Program-made: the position numbers and the translations under genes
The notes under the pieces: model-generated
What the model saw: the letters and a program-made list of their open reading frames with translations, nothing else
Database searches by the model: none
What the model was told of the DNA's origin: nothing
Source: CAYTQK01 sp964439745
GTDB lineage: Bacteria > Desulfobacterota > Desulfobacteria > Desulfobacterales > Desulfosudaceae
Direction: 5' to 3'
DNA length: 20,036 nt
Assembly: GCA_964439745.1 (NCBI GenBank)
Contig: CAYTQK010000021.1
Coordinates: forward strand, 1-20,036
In this document: piece after piece, positions 7,840 to 14,734 of the stretch
How the letters are laid out: each line of letters opens with the position of its first letter
How positions within the stretch are numbered: position 1 is the first letter of the stretch

Positions 7840-8449
7840 CGGGGTTGCCCCGCTGCCGGCCGCGATAGCGGCCGATAATATCCAGGAAAGAACGCGTCGC
7901 CTCGGCCAGGTCGTCGTTCAGCAGCACATGGTGGTATTTGTGCCGATGGGCCATCTCGGTTTTCGCCGCGATCAAACGCTGCTCGATCTCTTCGGCCGAA
8001 TCCTGGCCGCGCCGGATCAGGCGCTGCTTCAAGGCCTCCATCGAGGGCGGAATAATGAAAATACCGACACTGTCGGAAAACCGGTTCAGGATCTGCTGGC
8101 CGCCCTGGATATCGATATTCATGATAACATCCTGGCCCTCTTCCAGGCGGGCGTTGACAAAATCGGCTCCGGTACCGTAAAAATTTCCGTGTACCTTTGC
8201 CCATTCCAGCCATCGCCCCTCTTCAATCCCTTTTGCAAAGGTATCTTCATCAATGAAAAAATAGTCCACCCCGTGCTGCTCTCCCCGCCGGGGGGAGCGC
8301 GTGGTATAGGAGATGGACCGGACCATGTTGGGAAAATGATTCAGGGCGGTGCGGCAAAGGGTGGTCTTGCCGGCGCCCGAGGGGGCGGAGACCACGAAAA
8401 GCTTCCCCCGGTACCTGCCGCTGTTCTGGTTGGATGCCTGGCTGCTCAT
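7832..8449 (-). CDS. gmk: Guanylate kinase
   Basis: 205 aa, normal length. It phosphorylates GMP (and dGMP) to GDP with ATP in the cytoplasm. The P-loop SAPSGAGKTT is at residues 21-30. The GMP-binding region has RSISYTTRSPRRGE and the conserved DYFFIDEDTF; further on is NIDIQGGQQI, the family's D-x-QG segment, then the lid region IRRGQDS with EEIEQRL. The N-terminus has a short polar extension (MSSQASNQNSGRYRG) before the first strand. No convincing ribosome-binding site precedes the ATG, but it lies only 20 bp after remA, so coupling to upstream translation is likely. The order yicC-remA-gmk matches that known from Bacillus subtilis. Confidence 0.95.
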   Translation of the reverse strand: MSSQASNQNSGRYRGKLFVVSAPSGAGKTTLCRTALNHFPNMVRSISYTTRSPRRGEQHGVDYFFIDEDTFAKGIEEGRWLEWAKVHGNFYGTGADFVNARLEEGQDVIMNIDIQGGQQILNRFSDSVGIFIIPPSMEALKQRLIRRGQDSAEEIEQRLIAAKTEMAHRHKYHHVLLNDDLAEATRSFLDIIGRYRGRQRGNPDA

Positions 8450-8469
8450 GGCAAATACTTGCTGACCGG

Positions 8470-8739
8470 TTATTCGTCGATTATCTGGCGATCACCGTTG
8501 ACCGCGGCAAACCGCTGGGAAATGGTTTCCGGATTAATGGCGGACAAGACCACGTGATTGCTGGACATGATAATCACGGAACGGGTTTTGCGGCCCTGGG
8601 TGGCATCCACCAGCCGGCCTTCTTCCGTGGCTTCGTTCCGCATACGCTTGACCGGGGCGGAATTGGGGGAAATGATGGCAACCACGGATTCCGCCACGAT
8701 GCGGTTACCAAAGCCGATGTTCAACAAGTTCTGGTTCAT
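8470..8739 (-). CDS. remA: RemA/DUF370 family protein
   Basis: 89 aa. It starts MNQNLLNIGFGNRIV, followed by AIISPNSAPVKRMRNEA and DATQGRKTRSVIIMSSNHVVLSAI, which is the full DUF370 pattern (N-IGFGN, SP-S-P-(I/V)-(K/R)-R, GR-(K/R)-TR-(S/A)-(V/I)-I-(I/V)). In B. subtilis, RemA is a small octameric DNA-binding regulator of matrix and osmoprotection genes; in Gram-negative anaerobes its targets are not known to me. The start has AGGAG five bases upstream. It sits between yicC and gmk as in Firmicutes, so it is assigned by sequence and by gene order. The symbol is used for family membership only; a matrix role is not implied. Confidence 0.88.
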   Translation of the reverse strand: MNQNLLNIGFGNRIVAESVVAIISPNSAPVKRMRNEATEEGRLVDATQGRKTRSVIIMSSNHVVLSAINPETISQRFAAVNGDRQIIDE

Positions 8740-8756
8740 GCTGGCTCCTGAAGGTG

Positions 8757-9641
8757 CTATTCAATATTCTGGACCTGCTCCCGGATCTTCTCCAGCTCGG
8801 TCTTGACGGCCACGACTTTCTCTGAAATTTCCGGGTTCCCGGTTTTGGAACCCATGGTATTGAATTCCCGGTTGAATTCCTGGAGGAGAAAATTCAGTTT
8901 CCGGCCGCAGGGCTCCTCGGACGCCATGGCCGACTTGAATTGGACAATATGGCTTTCGGCCCGGACGATCTCTTCGGAAATATCCGCCCGGTCGGCATAA
9001 AGCGCCGCTTCCTGGGCAATCCGCGACGGGTCAAGCTCCACCATATCCCGGGTCAGCGCGGTGATCCGTTCCTGCAGCCGCCGGTAAACCTCCTCGGTCA
9101 GCCCCTCGCTGCGCGCCTTGATATAGGCCACGGTGGCTTCGATCACATCCAGCCGCGCCAGCAGATCCTCCGCCAGGACCCGGCCCTCCTGCCGGCGCAT
9201 CTCCTCAATCCCGTTCAGGGCGCCGTCAACGGCCTCGGCAATGATCGGCCAGTCATCCTCGACCGGCGCCGGGAACTCTTCCCGCCGAATGACGCCCTCG
9301 GCCCGGGCCAACATTTCCAGGGTGATGGCGTCCTGCCAGCCGTACCGCTCCTGCAGCTGGGACAGGGCCTGATAATAACTATCCGCCCGCTCCGGATCCA
9401 CCACGAACCGGCGCCGGTCTTCCCCTTCACCGGCAGCCGTTGTCAGCCCGATCTCCACCCGACCCCGCAGAATCCGGCTGCCGATGCGCTGCTTGAGGTC
9501 GTTTTCATAGGACCGGTAAATAACCGGTAGCCGGGGAATGATGTCGAGATAGCGGCTGTTGTAGCTGCGGATCTCGCAGGAAACGGTGAGATGGTCCGTG
9601 GCCACGGTTTTTTCCGCGTAAGCGGTCATGCTTTTAATCAT
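8757..9641 (-). CDS. yicC: YicC/YloC family endoribonuclease
   Basis: 294 aa, normal for the family. It opens with MIKSMTAYAEKTV (family MI-(K/R)-SMT-(G/A)-(F/Y)) and then EIRSYNSRYLDIIPRLP, the conserved E-(I/L)-(R/K)-(S/T)-(L/Y)-N-x-RYLD segment. It ends with NFLLQEFNREFNTMGSKTGN and KTELEKIREQVQNIE, the diagnostic YicC C-terminus (E-x-NRE-x-NT-x-(G/S)-SK). E. coli YicC is reported as an RNase that promotes small RNA decay. Long helices in the middle (about residues 90-250) suggest an oligomerisation region. GGAG five bases before the ATG supports the start. It is third in the Trm112-DUF4416-yicC-remA-gmk-rlmB series. Confidence 0.93.
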   Translation of the reverse strand: MIKSMTAYAEKTVATDHLTVSCEIRSYNSRYLDIIPRLPVIYRSYENDLKQRIGSRILRGRVEIGLTTAAGEGEDRRRFVVDPERADSYYQALSQLQERYGWQDAITLEMLARAEGVIRREEFPAPVEDDWPIIAEAVDGALNGIEEMRRQEGRVLAEDLLARLDVIEATVAYIKARSEGLTEEVYRRLQERITALTRDMVELDPSRIAQEAALYADRADISEEIVRAESHIVQFKSAMASEEPCGRKLNFLLQEFNREFNTMGSKTGNPEISEKVVAVKTELEKIREQVQNIE

Positions 9642-9665
9642 GTTAACTCCGGTTTGTCCTTGTCT

Positions 9666-10205
9666 TTATTCCGGCGCCGGCATCCCGGCCAGGTCCAGCA
9701 GATATCTTTTTCTCACCTGATGAAGAAAGGTTCGAATTCTTTGGTCGGCATAATCCGGATAGGTCCAGGGCAGGGCCTGAAAATCATTGTGCCGGAACAG
9801 CAGGGTCAAATCGGCGTAGATCCCCTGCCCGATATAAATCCGGTGGGCGAAATTCTTGCCGGTGGCCAGGACGAATCGTTCCCGCAGCAGATACCCCGGA
9901 TCCAGGTTCACCAGGCGGGCGTCCTGTTCCCGGTACTTTTCTTCCAGGACATTGGTGGCCTGTTTCACCGCGGCCAGCTCGTCCTGTTCCATGAGATCGC
10001 TGAACACGAACAGGCGACGGAAAAGCGGCGATCCGAACTCCGGGGTATAATAATCGGTGTAGTCAAAATCCTGCCATTCGCTGACCAGGTCCAGCGGACC
10101 GAACCGCTCCGTCATTTGACGGGCGACCTCCCCGGCCAGTTCGGTGCGCGCCGTGAACATGCCGATGACCAGCTTGGCCGGGTCCGGCGTACCGGGAACA
10201 CTCAT
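9666..10205 (-). CDS. DUF4416 family protein
   Basis: 179 aa from the chosen ATG. The sequence matches DUF4416: a starting AKLVIGMFT, FDYTDYYTPEFGSPLFRRLF, TNVLEEKY, VNLDPGYLLRERFVLATGK, HRIYIGQGIYADLTLLF and a terminal LPWTYPDYADQRI. No catalytic function is established for the family, which I know mainly from anaerobic, thermophilic and sulfate-reducing lineages. A GTG two codons upstream (10211) is in frame, but AGGA lies seven bases before the ATG and only about one base before the GTG, so the ATG is preferred. It is a soluble protein with no signal or membrane segment. It sits 24 bp before yicC and 27 bp after the Trm112-like gene. Confidence 0.86.
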   Translation of the reverse strand: MSVPGTPDPAKLVIGMFTARTELAGEVARQMTERFGPLDLVSEWQDFDYTDYYTPEFGSPLFRRLFVFSDLMEQDELAAVKQATNVLEEKYREQDARLVNLDPGYLLRERFVLATGKNFAHRIYIGQGIYADLTLLFRHNDFQALPWTYPDYADQRIRTFLHQVRKRYLLDLAGMPAPE

Positions 10206-10232
10206 AGACACATCCTTGATTCGCCGGGCCGC

Positions 10233-10406
10233 CTATTCCTCCAGCGGACGGGCCTCTTCAATCAGCATGATGGGAATATCGTCGCGGATTTCATATTTCA
10301 GCCGGCAATGTTCGCAGATCAGCCAATCGCCGCTGTCATCCAGGCGGATCTCTTTTTTGCACTTGGGACAGGCAAGTATATCCAGCAGTTCTTGCTTGAT
10401 GGCCAT
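10233..10406 (-). CDS. Trm112/YcaR-like small zinc protein
   Basis: 57 aa. It starts MAIKQELLDILACPKCKKE and continues with LICEHCRLKYEIRDDIPIML, giving two CxxC pairs (CPKC and CEHC) expected to bind one zinc, and the family's Y-x-I-x-(D/N)-x-IP-x-ML ending. In eukaryotes and archaea Trm112 is an activating partner of methyltransferases; the bacterial short forms (UPF0434/YcaR) are poorly defined. An in-frame ATG seven codons upstream exists, but a near-perfect AAGGAGG lies six bases ahead of the chosen ATG and decides the start. First gene of a six-gene operon that ends with an rRNA methyltransferase, a suggestive but unproven partner. Confidence 0.87.
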   Translation of the reverse strand: MAIKQELLDILACPKCKKEIRLDDSGDWLICEHCRLKYEIRDDIPIMLIEEARPLEE

Positions 10407-10448
10407 AAGCAGCCTCCTTGTCATCAATAATCGCGAATATTCTGAATG

Positions 10449-10477
10449 TTTATACCAGACCGGACAGCTGCTTGCAA
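10449..10477 (-). promoter_or_regulatory. Sigma70-type promoter for the Trm112-to-rlmB operon
   Basis: On the minus strand, TTGCAA (10477-10472) is followed by 17 bases and TATAAA (10454-10449), with TG one base ahead of the -10 box (extended -10). A run of nine T lies immediately upstream of the -35 box, as in an UP element. It would start transcription near 10442, about 36 bases before the ATG of the Trm112-like gene. Confidence 0.65.
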
Positions 10478-10534
10478 AAAAAAATATGATCCTGACCCAA
10501 GATTCCCCGACACCGCCTTCGTACCTTGGTTCAA

Positions 10535-10566
10535 GATTCCTTCGTCGCTGCGCTCCTCGGAATGAC
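10535..10566. repeat. Dispersed palindromic intergenic repeat (GAGCGCAGCGACGAAGGAAT type)
   Basis: On the minus strand this reads GTCATTCCGAGGAGCGCAGC followed by GACGAAGGAATC. This motif resembles an imperfect palindromic repeat that recurs between genes in many unrelated bacterial genomes. The ends ATTCC and GGAAT are inverted copies. Related fragments lie just upstream (GATTCCCC at 10501; TTGGTTCAAGATTCC at 10526-10540). Only one clear copy is present in this window, so its repeat status rests on my recognition of the motif. Confidence 0.55.
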
Positions 10567-10610
10567 GGGTTGATGGACAGGCGTTCACCAGTATGCTTTC
10601 GCTCCCCTTA

Positions 10611-10694
10611 AACCCCGAACCTCAAACCCTGAACCTTGAACCCCGAACCTCAAACCCTTAACCCTTAGCACTTAACCCTTAACTACTTAAAACT
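10611..10694. repeat. Degenerate 7-bp tandem array with 28-bp super-period
   Basis: Twelve consecutive 7-base units can be laid end to end, most of the form AACCCTN (for example AACCCCG, AACCTCA, AACCCTG, AACCTTG, AACCCTT); the last ones are eroded (AGCACTT, AACTACT, TAAAACT). Units 1-3 and 5-7 are the same series with a single base difference, so there is also a 28-base period. The array resembles telomeric sequence by chance composition only. It lies in the divergent intergenic region, between the dispersed repeat and the promoter of the plus-strand cluster. Confidence 0.75.
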
Positions 10695-10726
10695 AGAACC
10701 GAACCCGACCATCCCTATAAATTTTC

Positions 10727-10755
10727 TTGACATCCGCTCTATGCTGAACCACAAT
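10727..10755 (+). promoter_or_regulatory. Sigma70-type promoter for the plus-strand five-gene cluster
   Basis: A perfect -35 TTGACA (10727-10732) is followed by 17 bases and CACAAT (10750-10755; four of six -10 bases). Transcription would begin near 10762, giving a leader of about 55 bases before the ATG at 10818. This start also argues against the in-frame GTG at 10764 as initiation codon, because almost no leader would remain. Confidence 0.5.
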
Positions 10756-10817
10756 AAATTCGAGTGGTCACCGCCGGTGACCAAATCCCGGCCAACGTTC
10801 TCACCACGGAGTTCATA

Positions 10818-12158
10818 ATGCCCGATCCGGATCGACAGGCCGCGGCCGCGGCCGCTGAAGCCGAACATGATTTCACCGGCAGCCGGCCGGACAGCGAATC
10901 CGCCATCGACTCCCAGGCAGCCGATATCATAATCAAAGTGATGGGACTGCCCGCTTCGCAGCGGCTGATCCGGACAATCCTGGAAAAAATGCTGACCGCC
11001 TGGGCCGGAACCAGTCCGGTCAGGCGCCTGCCGGCCGCCGTACTCAAGAAAACGGTTCCCCGCCTGGCGCCGCCGGCACCGGAAAATGTCCCGGCGGAAA
11101 TCGGCGCCGACCTCGGCCGGCTGCTGCAAAAACACTGGCAGCGCCGCGCCGCGGAAACCCGCCGGGTCCCGGAAGCGGCCGCCGAAACCCTGTCCGCCTT
11201 TCTGACGGCTTTTCTGGAAAATACCGATTTTTCCGCATGGAAAACCGCGGTGGAAGCCGGGCAGGAAAGCCGTATCCGCCTTTTTCAACAGCTCAATGAA
11301 CTGCTGCCGGAGTATCACGGCAAGATGCTGGTGTTCCTGACCGCCCTGCCCTCCCTGGTCAGTACCGGCTGCGCGGTGTTGAGAGATTTTTTTGAAACCC
11401 AGCTGGAGGTGCTGCCCCCGGACATGATCTACGAGATCAATGAAGGCATCATCGGCCGGGTGAACTGGGGGGAAGTCGGGCAGGTGCTGAACGACTACCA
11501 TGCCCTGGCCGCCCGTCTGCATACCGGCAGCCGGATCGCCGGAGACGGCGATACCACGGCCCTGCAGCGGCAGCTGACCGATATCCTCTCCGGCATTACC
11601 GAAACCCTGGACATGGAAAAATTGGCGGCCGCGGATGAAGCAGCGGCCGGAAGCGAAGCTGCGGTCGCCAATGCCGTCACCGCGGTCATGGCCAGCCGCC
11701 CGGAATTCGGCCGGGCCATCCGGCGCCGCCGTCTCCGGCAGCTCAATACCCGACTCCGGATTACCGGCCGCCGCCTTCGCAGCCTCTCCCGAACCGATGA
11801 CGCCTCCCTGGAAGAGCTGCTCGCGGACATTGAAAACATGGTTGATATCCAGGAACTGGCCGATACCGTCTCCGACGGCCTGGAACTGCTCCTCCGCCTC
11901 CAGGAAATCCGCCCGGATTTCTGGTCGGACCTGCTGACAATGCTGACCGGCGCCCTGGATCCCGAAGATGTGACAGAAAGCGGCCGGCCGCTGCTGCACG
12001 ATTTTTTCCGTACTGCCAGGCCCCTGCTGGCACCGCTGCTGCCGGATCTGATCCATGGATTCTGCGACCTGGCCACACCCGAATCCGGCCAGGCAGATCC
12101 GGAAATGGCAGCTGCCCTGGACCGGCTGGGCCGTATACTGGGGGGCGAAAAAAATTGA
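10818..12158 (+). CDS. Unrecognised helical protein, first gene of HgdB/CooC cluster
   Basis: 446 aa from the chosen ATG; I do not recognise a family. The protein has no signal peptide, no clear transmembrane segment, no P-loop, and only two cysteines, so it is unlikely to bind an Fe-S cluster by itself. It is rich in Ala, Leu, Arg and Glu, with long predicted amphipathic helices throughout. Two segments look alike in character: about residues 150-200, with FFETQLEVLPPDMIYEINEG, and the C-terminal FFRTARPLLAPLLPDLIHGF. An arginine-rich stretch (RAIRRRRLRQLNTRLRITGR) lies near residue 300. A GTG at 10764 is in frame, but GGAG seven bases before the ATG and the promoter position favour 10818. 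Its stop overlaps the next gene's TTG by three bases (TTGA), so it is translationally coupled to the first HgdB-like subunit. This suggests a dedicated partner or scaffold, which is inference. The long reading frame on the opposite strand is judged a shadow. Confidence 0.8.
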   Translation: MPDPDRQAAAAAAEAEHDFTGSRPDSESAIDSQAADIIIKVMGLPASQRLIRTILEKMLTAWAGTSPVRRLPAAVLKKTVPRLAPPAPENVPAEIGADLGRLLQKHWQRRAAETRRVPEAAAETLSAFLTAFLENTDFSAWKTAVEAGQESRIRLFQQLNELLPEYHGKMLVFLTALPSLVSTGCAVLRDFFETQLEVLPPDMIYEINEGIIGRVNWGEVGQVLNDYHALAARLHTGSRIAGDGDTTALQRQLTDILSGITETLDMEKLAAADEAAAGSEAAVANAVTAVMASRPEFGRAIRRRRLRQLNTRLRITGRRLRSLSRTDDASLEELLADIENMVDIQELADTVSDGLELLLRLQEIRPDFWSDLLTMLTGALDPEDVTESGRPLLHDFFRTARPLLAPLLPDLIHGFCDLATPESGQADPEMAAALDRLGRILGGEKN

Positions 12159-13291
12159 TTAATAACTTTAATAAAATAGCATCAACAATTCAAAATTACT
12201 ATATAAACAAGTTTGTTTCAAAAGGCGGCCGGGTGGTGGGATGCTGCTATTCGCAGGTGCCTGTTCCGGAAGTATATCACGCCGCCGGCCTGCTCTGCAT
12301 CCGGCTTCGCGCCAACAACATCACCGCCACCACCCTGGGAGACGCCTATTTCGGTCCGGTGATTTGCAGTTTCCCCAAAAGCCTGTTGCAGATGGCCGGA
12401 GAAGGATATTTCCGCTTTCTTGCCGGGGTGATCACCTCGTCCCCCTGCGATTCCCTGCGCCGGCTGGACGACTGCTGGCGCGGCGCGGCCCGGGATCAGG
12501 AGGACATTCTCCCGGAATTTCATGATTTTTTCGCGGTACCGCATAAAAATTATGACTTTAACCGGGAGTGGTTCACCGAGGAGCTGCGCCGCCATATCGG
12601 CAAGATGGAAGCGCATTTTGATGTCCGCCTGAACGCCGCCGACCTGCGTCACTCCATCCAGCTGTACAACCGCGGCCGGCAGCTGCTGCGGCAGTTTGAC
12701 CGCCTGCGACAAGCGTCGGCCGTTCCCGTCACCGGCGCCGAGGCGCTGCGCGTATTTATCGCGGCCACGGCCCTGCCCATGGAAGATTTTATCGAGCTGC
12801 TGGAAGCCCTGCTGGCCGACATGGAAGAATCCGGCCGGGCGGTGCCGGGCAAACGTCTGTTCATGGTGGGCAGCGTCAATGACGACCCCGGCCTGGTGGA
12901 AACCATCGAAGCCGCCGGCGGCGTCATCGTCGGGGACATGATGTCTTTTGGATCCAAATTTTATGACACCATCATTGCCGAGGACGGGGACGACCCGGTG
13001 GCCGACCTGGCCGCGGGGTACCTGGATGGTCTCAATCATCCCCGCATGTTCGGCCGCTATCCGCAGCGCCGGCAGATTCTCGAAGAAAAAATCGCCGCCG
13101 CCCGGGTGGACGGCGTCATTTTGCAGAACATCCGTTTCTGCGACCTGCATGGCTGTGAAAACAGTCTTTTCGAACGGGACCTGGAAGCCGCCGGCATCCC
13201 TTGCCTGAAACTGGAACGGGAGTACGGCCCCCTGGTGGAAACCGGCCGGGTGCGGATGCGGGCCCAGGCCTTTATCGACCGCATTTCATAA
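12155..13291 (+). CDS. 2-hydroxyacyl-CoA dehydratase / benzoyl-CoA reductase family subunit (HgdB/BcrC-like)
   Basis: 378 aa, the length of BcrC/BzdN/HgdB-type subunits. Family marks: an early GCCYSQVPVPEVYHAAGLL (C30-C31; compare C-x-Y-x-PEE-x-x-x-AAG), a middle SPCDSLRRLDDCW (C98, C107), a Rossmann-like segment with VGSVNDDPGLVETIEAAGG and VGDMMSFGSKFYD, then IRFCDLHGCE (C329, C334). It ends with GIPCLKLEREYG and RVRMRAQAFIDRI, the classical family ending (GIP-x-L-x-(I/L)-E-x-(D/E) with R-x-(E/Q)-AF). C30 or C31, C98 and C329 are the likely Fe-S cluster ligands. The family removes water from 2-hydroxyacyl-CoA or reduces aromatic CoA thioesters by low-potential electron transfer, normally after ATP-driven activation by an ASKHA protein. 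The start is TTG, preceded by GGGGGG. The first 25 codons are AT-rich, unlike the rest. Substrate unknown. Confidence 0.85.
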   Translation: MINNFNKIASTIQNYYINKFVSKGGRVVGCCYSQVPVPEVYHAAGLLCIRLRANNITATTLGDAYFGPVICSFPKSLLQMAGEGYFRFLAGVITSSPCDSLRRLDDCWRGAARDQEDILPEFHDFFAVPHKNYDFNREWFTEELRRHIGKMEAHFDVRLNAADLRHSIQLYNRGRQLLRQFDRLRQASAVPVTGAEALRVFIAATALPMEDFIELLEALLADMEESGRAVPGKRLFMVGSVNDDPGLVETIEAAGGVIVGDMMSFGSKFYDTIIAEDGDDPVADLAAGYLDGLNHPRMFGRYPQRRQILEEKIAAARVDGVILQNIRFCDLHGCENSLFERDLEAAGIPCLKLEREYGPLVETGRVRMRAQAFIDRIS

Positions 13292-13302
13292 CGGAAGTAT
13301 CC

Positions 13303-14706
13303 ATGCGACCGGAACTGCAACAATTTCATTACGACTGGCAGCTGGCGGTGACCTTTAAAAATCTGGCCGCCCTGCTGGGCAAAACCACCCCCGGCGAACG
13401 GGATGCCGTCTTCAGTATCCTGCCCCGGCGGGCCACCACCTACGCCCTGCTCAACCAGATCGGCCAGGCCATGCAGCTGCTGGTGGAAGCCACCCACCCG
13501 TGGCTGGACGACCTGGTCCATGCCAAAGAACGCGGCAAAAAGACAGTCCTGACCACCTACTGCTATCCGGTGGGCATCCTTCAGGCCTTTGACTGCGTGC
13601 CGGTCAACGCCGAAGTCCTGACCGCCTACGGCGGACTGGTCTTTACCCGGGGATTGTCCGATTTCCTGGATTACTGCGTGGAAATCGGCATGACCGAAAC
13701 GTCCTGCTCCGGCCAGCGCGGTTCCATGGGCGCCTACCTGGCCGGCCTGGGCACCGAGCCCGACTTCTGCCTGGCCAATACCGCCGGCATCTGCGATTCC
13801 AACGCCAATGCCTTCCATTTTTATACCGCCTACAAAGACATTCCCATGTACATGCACGACGCCCCGCCGGAATTGTCCGGCGAGCGGGCCACCCGCTACC
13901 ACCGCCGGGATTTCCGGACCATGCTCACCTTCCTGGAAGAACAGACCGGCAAAAAAGTCGACTGGGACCGGCTGCGGCAGGTGGTCGCAGAGATCCGGCG
14001 CCAGGACGACCTGATCAACGAAATCCAGCAGCTCATGACCGCGGCCCCCTGCCCGGTGCCCGCCCTGGCCATGCCCATTATCTACCTGCTCAAGTTCGGG
14101 TTCAACGGGGTGGCCGCGGCCACCCAGGTCCTGGAGGAGCTGCTGCGGGTTTCCCTGGAAAATTATCACCGGGGAGTGGCCGGCACCGCTTCCGGCCGGG
14201 AAAAGGCCCGCTGCCTGTCCAGTTATATCGACCATTACACCATGGATTTCCGTTTTTTCGGCTTCTTCAACGACCTGGAGGTCAGCATCATGGGCTGCAT
14301 GCTGAACTATTTTTTTCCCGAAGGCGCCCCGTACGCGGCCGGCCGGGAAGACCAGTGCTACCGGCTGGATGTCTCCAGCGAGGAGAGCATCATCGACAGC
14401 CTGGCCGATCAGCTGGCCCGGATGCCCATGATCAAGCAGATCCGGGGCCCGTACGACGCCCCGGAGATGTGGCTGGAAGATACCCTTTCCGCCTGCAAGC
14501 TCTACCGGGCGGACTGCACCATCTACCTGGGCACCCTGGGTTGCCGGAATACCTGGGGCATGGTAAAACCGTTTATGCGGGACCTGGAAGCGGCCGGGTA
14601 TCCTTCCTACGCCCTTTTTGCCGACGCCTTTGACGACCGGGTCAAGAGCTGGGAAGCCTGCAAAGACGCCATGCTGGAGTTTTTTGAAGTACGGGAAATT
14701 CTGTAG
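13303..14706 (+). CDS. 2-hydroxyacyl-CoA dehydratase / benzoyl-CoA reductase family subunit (BcrB/HgdA-like)
   Basis: 467 aa, second and larger family subunit (BcrB and BzdO are about 430-450 aa). It shows the family's alternating motifs: VLTTYCYPVGILQAFDCVPV (C87, C98), the glycine-rich SCSGQRGSMGAYLAG (C135), NTAGICDSNANAF (C164), and near the end YLGTLGCRNTWGMVKPFM (C414), followed by a two-residue-spaced AAGYPSYALFAD, which stands where the family usually has GIP-x-L-x-(I/L)-E-x-D. C87, C164 and C414 are the likely cluster ligands. The pairing of a roughly 380-aa and a roughly 460-aa subunit resembles the BcrB/BcrC or HgdA/HgdB heterodimer. The chosen ATG has GGAAG about five bases upstream and lies 11 bp after the previous gene; the longer upstream reading in this frame has no support. 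The usual BcrA/BcrD or HgdC activator is not encoded in the window. Substrate cannot be named. Confidence 0.83.
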   Translation: MRPELQQFHYDWQLAVTFKNLAALLGKTTPGERDAVFSILPRRATTYALLNQIGQAMQLLVEATHPWLDDLVHAKERGKKTVLTTYCYPVGILQAFDCVPVNAEVLTAYGGLVFTRGLSDFLDYCVEIGMTETSCSGQRGSMGAYLAGLGTEPDFCLANTAGICDSNANAFHFYTAYKDIPMYMHDAPPELSGERATRYHRRDFRTMLTFLEEQTGKKVDWDRLRQVVAEIRRQDDLINEIQQLMTAAPCPVPALAMPIIYLLKFGFNGVAAATQVLEELLRVSLENYHRGVAGTASGREKARCLSSYIDHYTMDFRFFGFFNDLEVSIMGCMLNYFFPEGAPYAAGREDQCYRLDVSSEESIIDSLADQLARMPMIKQIRGPYDAPEMWLEDTLSACKLYRADCTIYLGTLGCRNTWGMVKPFMRDLEAAGYPSYALFADAFDDRVKSWEACKDAMLEFFEVREIL

Positions 14707-14734
14707 AATAAACGAAAACCAAGAGAGACAAAAA

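Larger units (their letters stand above)
10407..10817. other. 411-bp divergent intergenic region
   Basis: This stretch separates the minus-strand housekeeping operon from the plus-strand dehydratase-like cluster. It contains, in order: the ribosome-binding site and promoter of the Trm112-like gene, a run of nine A, fragments and one full copy of a dispersed palindromic repeat (to about 10570), about 40 bases without recognisable signal, the heptamer array, a sigma70-like promoter facing right, and the leader of the 446-aa protein. No coding region with convincing codon use is seen in it. Confidence 0.7.

Noticed and set aside
10611..10694. CRISPR array or telomere
   Set aside because: The units are 7 bases long and contiguous without spacers, and no cas gene is near. 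Similarity to telomeric repeats is superficial, and genes continue normally on both sides.
10764..10817. GTG start for the 446-aa protein
   Set aside because: It would lie at or within two bases of the predicted transcription start and has no ribosome-binding site, whereas GGAG precedes the ATG at 10818.
10683..12056. 457-codon open frame on the minus strand opposite the 446-aa protein
   Set aside because: Both strands are open and the plus-strand protein is unrecognised, so this needed care. The plus-strand frame has a ribosome-binding site, a promoter and a TTGA overlap with the next gene; the minus-strand product is His-, Gln- and Gly-rich like other antisense shadows in this window.
13201..13302. 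Upstream extension of the larger HgdB-like subunit
   Set aside because: The extra 34 residues overlap the end of the previous gene and lack family similarity; the ATG at 13303 has a purine-rich site and sits just after the previous stop.
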